From: a virus
Virus record (IMG/VR): IMGVR_UViG_3300032282_003028
Coordinates: 1 to 23,871 of that record
Strand: one strand, 5' to 3'
Length of the DNA stretch: 23,871 nt
In this document: positions 1 through 5,838 of the stretch, one piece after another
Layout: each line of letters starts with the position of its first letter
How positions within the stretch are numbered: the first letter of the stretch is position 1
Translations under genes and position numbers: made by a program
Notes under the pieces: model-generated
Databases searched by the model: none
What the model was told of the DNA's origin: nothing
What the model saw: only the letters and a program-made list of their open reading frames with translations

Positions 1-252
1 CAAATTCGCAGGAGCGTAAACAATCTTGCCCGTGCTATCCACCAGCGTGGCATTGCTGCCGCGTGTGAACGTAACGCGGGTGTCGAGCGACGGCGTGAGG
101 AAGTCTAGATACAGCGACGATCCGCTGTACGGACTACTTCCTGCAAAGCCTGACATAAGGCCGGTAGCACCGCCCCACAGACCTTGGGTGTCCCTGTACA
201 GGCCAACACCAAGGGCAATGCCAGACGCGCCGCTGTACAGGCTCGTTGACAT
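1..252 (-). CDS. Fibre/tail-like virion protein, N-terminal part (cut by window edge)
   Basis: The reading frame is open for 84 codons from an ATG at 250-252 to the window edge, so only the N-terminus is present. It begins MSTSLYSGASGIALGVGLY and is rich in Gly, Ser and Tyr. Residues 49-84 contain a block of the form LDFLTPSLDTRVTFTRGSNA followed by TLVDSTGKIVYAPANL. From memory, this 'FTR-x-SNAT-x-VDS-x-G' block is common near the N-terminus or lectin-like part of phage tail, spike and fibre proteins. The ATG lies 2 bases after the stop of the upstream 108-residue gene, so translation is probably coupled. It is the last visible gene of the capsid operon. A virion protein is well supported; whether it is a tail fibre, head fibre or spike cannot be told from this fragment. 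Confidence 0.7.
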   Translation of the reverse strand, partial: MSTSLYSGASGIALGVGLYRDTQGLWGGATGLMSGFAGSSPYSGSSLYLDFLTPSLDTRVTFTRGSNATLVDSTGKIVYAPANL

Positions 253-254
253 TA

Positions 255-581
255 CTAGTTCAAGCCAGCCTGAACAACCGTAAGTACCGCAGAACCATTA
301 CCTGAAGTTTGCTGAAGACGCACAGAAACAGGAATATAGGCATAGTTGCCCTGACGGTTAACAGTCTGTGCCACCAAATTCGCATCTGGATGGCTGAACC
401 ACGTAGGCGTAACCGCTGCATCGTTTGGATTATCGAGCGTCTGTTGAACAGTGTAATTGACCGTGCCCGTAACAACAATCTGAAGAGATACGTTGGGGTT
501 GCCTAAATAATCCATGATGACAGACGTTGAGTTTTTTGTGCCCGCAGAGGCGTCAGATGTCGTTACAACAATAGGGCGCAT
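255..581 (-). CDS. Conserved small phage structural-module protein, 108 aa
   Basis: This gene starts MRPIVVTTSDAS with AAAGGA upstream of its ATG. It is dominated by alternating hydrophobic and polar residues, Thr, Val, Asn and Gln, suggesting an all-beta fold, and has no membrane segment or signal peptide. The blocks VTGTVNYTVQQTLDNP, TPTWFSHP and GNYAYIPVSVRLQ resemble a small protein family that I associate with phage head and tail modules. Its function is unknown. It sits between a DUF6321-like gene and a fibre-like gene, about 1 kb downstream of the major capsid gene, which suggests a minor virion or head-completion role. That role is inferred from context only. Confidence 0.75.
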   Translation of the reverse strand: MRPIVVTTSDASAGTKNSTSVIMDYLGNPNVSLQIVVTGTVNYTVQQTLDNPNDAAVTPTWFSHPDANLVAQTVNRQGNYAYIPVSVRLQQTSGNGSAVLTVVQAGLN

Positions 582-606
582 TATCTTATTCCTTTAAGAG
601 TCTTGA

Positions 607-852
607 CTAGCAGTTCCATGCTTTCCTAGCCAGACGAAGCCGTGACTTCGGATCTTTGGCAGCCTCAGGGAACATCTTCATTTGTCCGGCAGATCGCGCA
701 CAGTAACTATCTCTACGCTTTCCACCTTCGGGTTGCGGGCGTTTAAGATTGCTTCCAGTGGCTGCATTGTACGCCTTACGGCCAGCTTCATTGAGGCCAC
801 CCTTCGGGTTCTTATGCTTTGCCTTGAACTGGAAGTCCTTCTTCGCCCGCAT
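607..852 (-). CDS. DUF6321-like small basic phage protein, 81 aa
   Basis: The protein reads MRAKKDFQFKAKHKNPKGGL and continues through NEAGRKAYNAATGSNLKRP, RRDSYCARSAGQM and a basic C-terminus ending in ARKAWNC. I recognise the KNPKGGLNEAGRKAYN and CARSAGQM blocks as the DUF6321-type phage family. It is strongly basic with two cysteines and no membrane segment. A longer frame reaches a TTG at 892-894, but the ATG at 850-852 has GGAG six bases upstream and the family's usual N-terminus, so I chose it. The family has no established biochemical role that I know of. The Lys/Arg content would allow nucleic-acid contact, but that is inference. It lies in the capsid operon between two structural-type genes. 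Confidence 0.8.
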   Translation of the reverse strand: MRAKKDFQFKAKHKNPKGGLNEAGRKAYNAATGSNLKRPQPEGGKRRDSYCARSAGQMKMFPEAAKDPKSRLRLARKAWNC

Positions 853-897
853 TACAATCTCCATGAAACTAGGGCGACCCGAAGGCCGCCCCAATCA

Positions 898-1572
898 TTA
901 GGCTTGTGTTACGCCATAGAGGCCCGTCTGGGTATCTGGATCAGCAACGAAGACCCAAAGCGTCAAACGCTTTGTACCATTGGCTGCATCTGGAACCGCA
1001 AAGGTTCCGCGAACATCGCCAGTAGTGGTCGTAGCTGGGCTTGTCGTAACAGCAGCTGTAAACGTGCCGGTTGTAACAAATGCAGCATTCCAAGCGGTTT
1101 GCACATAGTTACGGCTGTCTGCACGGATAGGGAGGCCAAAAACATCCGTTGAGCCAACACTGGCGTTACCAGCAAGAAGAGGCGAAACTGCAACTCGCGT
1201 TACAGTCTTAAATGCTTTCTTACCAGAAACAGTTGTTGTCCCGTTAAACGTAATAGCTTCCGACATCGCGATCCCGTAAGTATCAGTACCTGTAACGGTA
1301 GCAATTTGAGATGTGTCACCAGCGTTACTTGAAACAATTGAAACTGCACGAGGCACATCCAGAGTAGCAACCCCAGCTGTCGCAGAAGCACCGTTTATGG
1401 TAAGGTTACCAGCTACAGCAACAGCCTGAGCCGCCGCAACAGCTGTTGCCGACAACGTAGCAGGAACAATGTCAAAAACATTGATAGGCGACATGAATGC
1501 GCCCGGTAACGAAGCCGTACCGTTATAAGCAAAGTTTCTACCTGCCCGGACACCATCAGAGAAATGAGTCAT
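898..1572 (-). CDS. Virion-type protein downstream of major capsid, 224 aa
   Basis: The ATG at 1570-1572 is preceded by GGAG at good spacing. The product is rich in Ala, Thr, Val and Gly, has almost no charged clusters and looks all-beta, as virion decoration or tail-tube-like proteins often do. There is no signal peptide or clear transmembrane segment. The N-terminus MTHFSDGVRAGRNFAYNGT and a C-terminal VADPDTQTGLYGVTQA stand out, but I do not recognise the family with certainty. It follows the major capsid gene with a hairpin between them (1591-1614). A decoration or minor head protein is the leading guess from position and composition. Confidence 0.75.
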   Translation of the reverse strand: MTHFSDGVRAGRNFAYNGTASLPGAFMSPINVFDIVPATLSATAVAAAQAVAVAGNLTINGASATAGVATLDVPRAVSIVSSNAGDTSQIATVTGTDTYGIAMSEAITFNGTTTVSGKKAFKTVTRVAVSPLLAGNASVGSTDVFGLPIRADSRNYVQTAWNAAFVTTGTFTAAVTTSPATTTTGDVRGTFAVPDAANGTKRLTLWVFVADPDTQTGLYGVTQA

Positions 1573-1590
1573 AAATTATCTCCAAAATTA

Positions 1591-1614
1591 GGGAGGTGAC
1601 GGATGCCACCCCCC
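1591..1614 (-). terminator. Hairpin between major capsid gene and the next gene; weak terminator or attenuator
   Basis: Read on the minus strand, GGGGGGTG and CACCTCCC form an 8-bp stem with one G-U pair around an 8-base loop, starting 9 bases after the capsid stop codon. The following bases are TAATTTTGG, a poor U-tract. It probably terminates only partly, or protects the 3' end of the capsid message, so that downstream genes are made in smaller amounts. Confidence 0.5.
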
Positions 1615-1622
1615 TTATCCGA

Positions 1623-2528
1623 TTAGGAAGCGCCCTGCGAACCCCAGCCTGCGCGGAAGTTCGAGCAACCGAACGAATAACGCTCAATGGCTTTTGCCTT
1701 GAGGTTGTCGGTGTCGAAGTCCGTGTAGACATCGGTTTCGAGAGCTTCACGCTCGTAGTGCTTGAAGCCGTTTGGAGCGTCGGTGAGCAAGAACCAGCCG
1801 TTCGTGTCGGTCAGGAACATGTTAACGCGATGACCCTGCGGAACTGCAGAGTTGTTGTAGATTGCGTTAATGTCGTTGTTCGCTGTATCGACGCGGAACT
1901 GCGATTGAAGTAAACGAGTTGCTGTCCACTGCAGTTCAGCTGGAACGATGAGCTTCGTAGGCTTTGTCATGATGCGGAGGCCCGCAGCATCACGGAAGCG
2001 CTGAACGCCAACGATGGCATCCTGAAGCGACGTTTCGTTCAAGTCGGCCTGTACCGTAAAGGTATTGGCAACTGTTCCGTTTTCGATGGGGTGAGCCGTC
2101 GAGAACAGAGGTTGACCATCACCAATTGGGAAGCTGGCTGAGAAGCCGTTGTTCAGCACAGATGCGCCAAGCACTTCCTTGGTCTGTTCCATCGACTGAC
2201 GAAGAGCCTTCGCCTGCAGTGGGAACGACGATTGGTACAAGTTGTCCTTGATCGCCTGACGGGTGATGATGAAACCAATGCTGGTGTAACGGTTTACATA
2301 GTTCGTTACAAAGCGCTGGCCCATTTCGCCGTAAGAGGTCGAAGCACCTTCTGCCTTGATTTGCGCCAAGCCAAGCAGCTTAACTTCAACTTCGATTTCA
2401 ACAGCCTTATCGGATGTGTGCTTCTCGAAGACTTCCGACCACTGGCCCGGATACATCGGATAGTCGCCAAAAACAGCGGCTAGACCGGGCCGAAGCAGGT
2501 CGCGGATTGCGGTTGTATTAATAGCCAT
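1623..2528 (-). CDS. Major capsid protein, Mu gpT-like HK97 fold, 301 aa
   Basis: This gene encodes the main shell protein of the head. The sequence matches the Mu gpT-like capsid family as I know it: an N-terminal helical start (MAINTTAIRDLLRPGL), then a block around residues 60-100 with SYGEMGQRFVTNYVNRYTSI and GFIITRQAIKDN, then a region with PLFSTAHPIENG, and a C-terminal domain with RIMTKPTKLIVPAELQWTA, HRVNMFLTDTNGWFLLTDAP and a final SFGCSNFRAGWGS. The length of about 300 residues is normal for this family. The start ATG has AAGGA upstream. No protease gene or cleavable delta-domain is seen, so separate scaffolding by the upstream acidic protein is likely. Expression is probably boosted by the dedicated promoter at 3301-3329. 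Confidence 0.93.
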   Translation of the reverse strand: MAINTTAIRDLLRPGLAAVFGDYPMYPGQWSEVFEKHTSDKAVEIEVEVKLLGLAQIKAEGASTSYGEMGQRFVTNYVNRYTSIGFIITRQAIKDNLYQSSFPLQAKALRQSMEQTKEVLGASVLNNGFSASFPIGDGQPLFSTAHPIENGTVANTFTVQADLNETSLQDAIVGVQRFRDAAGLRIMTKPTKLIVPAELQWTATRLLQSQFRVDTANNDINAIYNNSAVPQGHRVNMFLTDTNGWFLLTDAPNGFKHYEREALETDVYTDFDTDNLKAKAIERYSFGCSNFRAGWGSQGAS

Positions 2529-2551
2529 TTTAAATTCCTTCTACTGGCTTA

Positions 2552-3148
2552 TCAGATGCCGGTGATACCGCTACGATATTGGTGGTTGTTAATGACAACG
2601 TGCCAGTTAGCAAAAGAACCAACAGCGTTACCCGGAGTCGGATCAAGCTGAAGGATCTTGCAGTTTAGCGTAGAAGTCACGGCTTCAGTCGTATTATCGA
2701 TAGAAACAGCGGAAATACCCGTCGCGGTTGAGCCAGCAGTGTACAGGAAGTTAATGTTCAAGCCACGGTCAGCCAAAGCAAGCGGAGTGCCAGCTGCGCC
2801 AAGGTTGTTGGTTTCCTGAACCGAGAACACTGTATTCGGATCATCAATCACGAGAGCCTCAACGGTCGAGCCGGTGAGAACACCCGGATTGCCCGGCCAG
2901 TAGTTCTGGAACGTCACGACGCCAGTGCTGCTGGTGTACTTGACACCCCAGAAAACGCCGATGCAAGTAGCTCCAGCAACGCCTACACCAAGTGTGCCGT
3001 CGGCCAGAGTTGTTACAGGATCGCCTTTAAAGAGGGCAGTCGCGTAGGTGCTTGTGATTTGGTAAGGGTTAGTCGCGCCAGTCCAAGCAGAACCATCAAG
3101 TTTCTTGACGGGCTGAAAACCATTAGGCGCATTCGTTCCGTAAGACAT
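2552..3148 (-). CDS. Capsid-module virion protein, first gene of capsid operon, 198 aa
   Basis: The product starts MSYGTNAPNGFQPVKKLDGS and contains TYATALFKGDPVTTLADGTL, GVGVAGATCIGVFWGVKY and, near the C-terminus, LQLDPTPGNAVGSFANWHVV. From memory these blocks belong to a conserved phage family encoded directly next to HK97-fold capsid genes. It is Gly/Thr/Val-rich, has no signal peptide and is probably all-beta. The ATG has GGAGAAA seven bases upstream. Its place as first gene of the capsid operon, sharing a promoter with the major capsid gene, suggests a high-copy virion component such as a decoration or head-fibre protein. That role is inferred, not shown by a motif. Confidence 0.8.
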   Translation of the reverse strand: MSYGTNAPNGFQPVKKLDGSAWTGATNPYQITSTYATALFKGDPVTTLADGTLGVGVAGATCIGVFWGVKYTSSTGVVTFQNYWPGNPGVLTGSTVEALVIDDPNTVFSVQETNNLGAAGTPLALADRGLNINFLYTAGSTATGISAVSIDNTTEAVTSTLNCKILQLDPTPGNAVGSFANWHVVINNHQYRSGITGI

Positions 3149-3199
3149 ACGGTTTCTCCATGCTAAAATGAATGATTCGGCTTTAACCTGCCTGCTAGG

Positions 3200-3290
3200 T
3201 GACGCGATACGTTACGCGACATCGAATCGACTACCCGCCGTAGGAGTGGATACGTGACCACTATCGCAGTGCAGGATACGTAACCTGCGT
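3200..3290 (-). promoter_or_regulatory. Three inverted repeats with a shared ATACGT loop in the capsid operon leader
   Basis: On the plus strand the arms are AGTGG/CCACT (3245-3249 and 3258-3262), GCAGG/CCTGC (3271-3275 and 3284-3288) and CGCG/CGCG (3203-3206 and 3215-3218, extended by TG/CA after one mismatch). The loops are ATACGTGA, ATACGTAA and ATACGTTA. Stem bases differ between copies but stay paired, while the loop stays the same. A fourth partial copy, GGATACG at 3294-3300, abuts the -10 region. All lie between the predicted promoter and the first capsid-operon ATG, so they would be in the 5' untranslated RNA. Confidence 0.7.
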
Positions 3291-3300
3291 CGAGGATACG

Positions 3301-3329
3301 ATAAATAACTCAATTTAATATATTGTCAA
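3301..3329 (-). promoter_or_regulatory. Promoter for the capsid operon
   Basis: On the minus strand there is a perfect -35 box TTGACA (3324-3329), followed after 17 bases by ATTTAT (3301-3306), or after 16 bases by TATTTA. The -10 box is weak, but the spacer is very AT-rich. It begins only 6 bases after the U-tract of the preceding terminator, the expected layout for a fresh transcription unit. Confidence 0.6.
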
Positions 3330-3335
3330 CAACAT

Positions 3336-3400
3336 AAAAAAGCCCCCGCCCAGTTTCCCAGACGGAGGCAGTTCCCACAGCGTGTATCAGAACGCTGTGG
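3336..3400 (-). terminator. Double hairpin ending in a strong Rho-independent terminator
   Basis: On the minus strand a first hairpin has a perfect 8-bp stem CCACAGCG/CGCTGTGG with a 10-base loop (3375-3400). The second pairs GCCTCCGTC with GGCGGGGGC (9 bp, two G-U pairs, 3342-3369) and runs directly into six Us (3336-3341). It starts 8 bases after the stop of the 160-residue gene and should end the packaging/portal/scaffold transcript before the capsid operon. Confidence 0.88.
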
Positions 3401-3408
3401 CCGGAGGT

Positions 3409-3891
3409 TTAATCCTTAAACGATGTAACACGCTCAAACGATACGCCGCTATCTTTATCTTCAAAGCGAGGCAAGTTTGGATCGTTCTGACCAGTCCATG
3501 CCACATCTTGCAAAGTTTCGATATTCTCCAGATCGCGATCTTGGATGCGATCATTAACATCCCGTGTGGGGCATTCACAAAGCATTAGGCCACCGCGACG
3601 TATAACCTGAGCTTCCATGCCTTCATAGCCGGGAAGGGGAGGAGGAACCATTTCAGGGTGGCGTGATGCAGGAACTGGAGCCCAGCCCTTGATCATGCGA
3701 TCCGTCATATTGTCTGGATCGGGTTCATTCAGTGTTGATTCGCGAACCCAAGCATATGTCATGTTCGCTGGAATTTTATCCTTTGGAACGTATAGCTTGG
3801 ACTGGAAGTGGGTTTCAGGACGCTTGCGCATACCGGATTCCCGTGACTCTGTTGCGCGTGTTTGCGAAACTCTCGATGCTCGTGCCATCAT
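3409..3891 (-). CDS. Conserved phage head-module protein, 160 aa
   Basis: The N-terminal 35 residues are basic and Ser/Thr/Arg-rich (MMARASRVSQTRATESRESG), followed by YAWVRESTLNEPDPDNMTDR, IKGWAPVPASRHPEM and GGLMLCECPTRD. This 'WVRE...D..N....GW.PV....HPE' arrangement resembles a phage family I have seen next to capsid and scaffold genes; no function is established as far as I know. The ATG overlaps the stop of the scaffold-like gene (TAATG), so translation is coupled. A second ATG at 3886-3888 is equally possible; AAAGGA lies upstream of both. It is the last gene before the strong terminator. Without a catalytic motif, a structural or assembly role is the best inference. Confidence 0.8.
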   Translation of the reverse strand: MMARASRVSQTRATESRESGMRKRPETHFQSKLYVPKDKIPANMTYAWVRESTLNEPDPDNMTDRMIKGWAPVPASRHPEMVPPPLPGYEGMEAQVIRRGGLMLCECPTRDVNDRIQDRDLENIETLQDVAWTGQNDPNLPRFEDKDSGVSFERVTSFKD

Positions 3892-4925
3892 TAAGATCCT
3901 TTATTCTGCTTCATCATGTGAATTGCGTAGTATTTTTCAGCCTCAAGATCAGTCATGCGACCACCCTTGGGACTACGGATTGCACCCGACTGGGCAAGCT
4001 GATGCGCCATGCGGCGTTGGTCAGCAGACAGGCGAATTGACTTAGAAGTTCTGCCTTGCTGGTTAGGCGCACTGCGCTGGACAGGAGCAATATTAGAATC
4101 GCGTGACATTGGCGGCGTTCTCTTACTTGGGGTTGATACGCTAGAAAATGCGTCAGGATACTCCTTGCGCATGTGTCGGTCAATTTCCGTGAAGTAATCA
4201 ACGCCACCAATTTCATCGTCACGACCTTCAGAACGATACCGACGCTCGATGCGCCGTGCATATAACGTGGCCTCTTCATGCATCTCAGGATCAAACTCAG
4301 GAGACTGTGGTTGGAACCAATCGTTCTTCTGAATCCATCCAGCAGTGCGAGGCTCAAGTGTAGTCTGAGGCTCAGTTTTTGGCTGAACTTGCTTTTGAAC
4401 CTCTGGGGTAGATACCTTTTGCTCGGCTTCCCAATTCTCAACACCGCTAAGATCGTTCTGCAGTTTGTAGTAAACGCTCTGCAGCTCAACAATCTGCTCA
4501 CTGTCGCCCATAGAATGTGCATCCATAAGACGCTGCTTAACGGAGCTGGCTTCATTAATGAGATTGTTCTTGTAGTGCGTCATCATTGCAAAGTCAGACT
4601 GCTGACGCATCTGAGCTTCATTCTGCAAGCGAGACTCGGCATCCTGCGCACGCCGCTCAGCATCAGCTGCCTTGCGAGATAGCTCAGCTATACGCTTGTC
4701 AGGCGAACGCTTGCGCTTCGGAGTCTCTTCTTCTTCCTCAGGTTCTTCTTCAGCATCTTCTTCTTGCTCAAGCTCTTCTTCCTCAGGCTCTTCTTCCTCA
4801 GGCTCCTCTTCTTCATAATCAGCAAGGCTTTCACCAAGATCCTCTTCAGTGATCTCAATGTCTATGTCTTCTGTGGGGCCTTCTTCCGTGTATGGAAGTT
4901 CTGGAATTTCATTTTCTTCATCCAT
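3891..4925 (-). CDS. Scaffold-like capsid assembly protein, 344 aa
   Basis: Residues 1-68 are extremely acidic, with runs such as EEEEPEEEE. A basic switch follows (PKRKRSPDKR, about 69-78), then a long predicted coiled coil (about 79-110, ELSRKAADAERRAQDAESRL). The middle is Gln/Glu-rich. The C-terminal part has a conserved-looking WIQKNDWFQPQSPEFDPEMH block and ends basic. An acidic/coiled-coil protein of this size with a basic C-terminus, encoded between the portal and the capsid gene, is typical of phage scaffolding proteins, which guide shell assembly and then leave. No protease motif is seen. It lies downstream of the GroES-like gene with a 10-base gap and overlaps the next start by one base. 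Confidence 0.8.
   Translation of the reverse strand: MDEENEIPELPYTEEGPTEDIDIEITEEDLGESLADYEEEEPEEEEPEEEELEQEEDAEEEPEEEEETPKRKRSPDKRIAELSRKAADAERRAQDAESRLQNEAQMRQQSDFAMMTHYKNNLINEASSVKQRLMDAHSMGDSEQIVELQSVYYKLQNDLSGVENWEAEQKVSTPEVQKQVQPKTEPQTTLEPRTAGWIQKNDWFQPQSPEFDPEMHEEATLYARRIERRYRSEGRDDEIGGVDYFTEIDRHMRKEYPDAFSSVSTPSKRTPPMSRDSNIAPVQRSAPNQQGRTSKSIRLSADQRRMAHQLAQSGAIRSPKGGRMTDLEAEKYYAIHMMKQNKGS
4772..4801 (-). repeat. Exact 15-bp tandem duplication in the acidic coding repeat of the scaffold gene
   Basis: The plus-strand unit GCTCTTCTTCCTCAG occurs twice head to tail (4772-4786 and 4787-4801) within a wider CTT/CTC-rich tract at about 4727-4816. It encodes the Pro-Glu-Glu-Glu-Glu repeat of the scaffold-like protein. 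The unit length is a multiple of three, so copy-number change would keep the frame. Confidence 0.85.
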
Positions 4926-4935
4926 GTTCTATTCC

Positions 4936-5394
4936 TTAAAAATTGCCAGCGGACTTGCCAGACTCGACATCTTCTGGCCCAGAAATAACCGCCATGACGC
5001 GATCATCTGGTAGAAGTGCCACTGCAACACCGCGATAGGAAACCATTGTTGATTCGTAGCGCGGGATTAGAATCCAGTCGCCAACCTTGCACCACGGCCC
5101 GGAACGCTCGAACTTTTCACCCTGATAGGCTTCGGGCCCCACAGCGCACACCAAGGCAGAAACCGAGGAATACTTGTCTTCAGCGCGAACCGTGTCAGGC
5201 AGGTAAAGCGTCACTTCCGTGCCGTCTTCCTTCTTGATTGTCTTCAGTTCTTCGGGACGTATATAAATTTTAACAGCCACAAGATAACCAGCTGGCCGCA
5301 TATCAAACGGCTGGCCTGTCATCTCTATGAACTGCTCATCGATGAATTGCCTTGCAAGCTCTTCCTCGTGCGGTTCAATGTTACTCATGTTCAT
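4936..5394 (-). CDS. Phage GroES-like co-chaperonin, 152 aa
   Basis: Residues 36-145 follow the Cpn10/GroES plan: AGYLVAVKIYIRPEEL at the first strand, a variable loop (about 49-78), ALVCAVGPEAY at the 'V..VG.G' position, CKVGDWILIPRYESTMVSY at the usual 'KVGD.V.F..Y.GT.V' position, and LLPDDRVMAVI at the usual 'L.E.DILAVI' position. There is an acidic N-terminal extension of about 35 residues, so at 152 residues it is longer than the usual ~95. Phage versions such as T4 gp31 replace host GroES so that GroEL can fold the capsid protein; its place beside the scaffold-like gene and 2.4 kb before the capsid gene fits that. The LYL at 63-65 may stand in for the hydrophobic GroEL-contacting tripeptide of the mobile loop. 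The ATG overlaps the upstream stop, with AAGGAG nine bases upstream. Confidence 0.82.
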   Translation of the reverse strand: MNMSNIEPHEEELARQFIDEQFIEMTGQPFDMRPAGYLVAVKIYIRPEELKTIKKEDGTEVTLYLPDTVRAEDKYSSVSALVCAVGPEAYQGEKFERSGPWCKVGDWILIPRYESTMVSYRGVAVALLPDDRVMAVISGPEDVESGKSAGNF

Positions 5395-5675
5395 TAGTAA
5401 TGACTCCTTATTTTTTGTTCCGGTATTTTATCATCATCAGGCTGCATCATACGCTTATACTCGTCGGCGATGACTTGAATTGCAGCTGTATAGCCACGCA
5501 CCAACGCATTACCCTCCAGAACCTGAAGGGCAATCTCTTCTACCGACGATGCAGGAACGTAACGATCCCCTTGGCTCGACGGCTTAAAACGTGCATTTAA
5601 TGAGTATTCTGTGGCGCGATCTCGCAGCTCACTGATACGCTCAACCGCTCTGCGGCTTAGTTCCTCTGCGCTCAT
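5394..5675 (-). CDS. Hypothetical helical phage protein, 93 aa
   Basis: I do not recognise this family. The product (MSAEELSRRAVERISELRDR...) is charged, mostly helical by composition, and has no cysteine, signal peptide or membrane segment. A stretch VEEIALQVLEGNALVRGYTA in the middle is its most distinctive part. The ATG at 5673-5675 has GGAG eight bases upstream and lies inside the 3' end of the preceding 60-codon gene (35-base overlap). Its stop overlaps the ATG of the GroES-like gene, so the two are probably translated together. Position suggests a role in head assembly, but no motif supports this. Confidence 0.75.
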   Translation of the reverse strand: MSAEELSRRAVERISELRDRATEYSLNARFKPSSQGDRYVPASSVEEIALQVLEGNALVRGYTAAIQVIADEYKRMMQPDDDKIPEQKIRSHY

Positions 5676-5823
5676 TTACTTTCTCCGGTAATTTTTTATA
5701 GTTCTTCGTTGCAGCGGTAAAGTCTTCGCCCACCTTCTGCGATATTCCAACCTTCTTAGCAAAGGCTGGGTTGTGCGCGACCGCGCTCATAAGACGAAAC
5801 TGACGTTTTGATCTTGATGGCAC
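5641..5823 (-). CDS. Small basic phage protein, 60 aa (GTG start)
   Basis: The product begins MPSRSKRQFRLMSAVAHNPA and contains KKVGISQKVGEDF and YKKLPEKVNER. It resembles a widespread group of short basic phage proteins that start MP-x-(K/R)SK-x-Q-x-R-L (DUF3008-like in my memory, uncertain). The start is GTG at 5821-5823 with GGGAG seven bases upstream. It overlaps the next gene by 35 bases in another frame, and both ribosome-binding sites look real. The net charge is strongly positive. Function is unknown; DNA or RNA contact is possible but only by charge. Confidence 0.7.
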   Translation of the reverse strand: MPSRSKRQFRLMSAVAHNPAFAKKVGISQKVGEDFTAATKNYKKLPEKVNERRGTKPQSG

Positions 5824-5838
5824 GGTCGCGCTCCCTTG

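Noticed and set aside
853-894. TTG start and 14-residue extension of the DUF6321-like gene
   Set aside because: The ATG at 850-852 has GGAG six bases upstream and the usual family start.
3200-3290. N4-type hairpin promoters for a virion RNA polymerase
   Set aside because: N4 promoter hairpins have tiny loops, whereas these loops have eight bases, and no giant virion RNA polymerase gene is seen.
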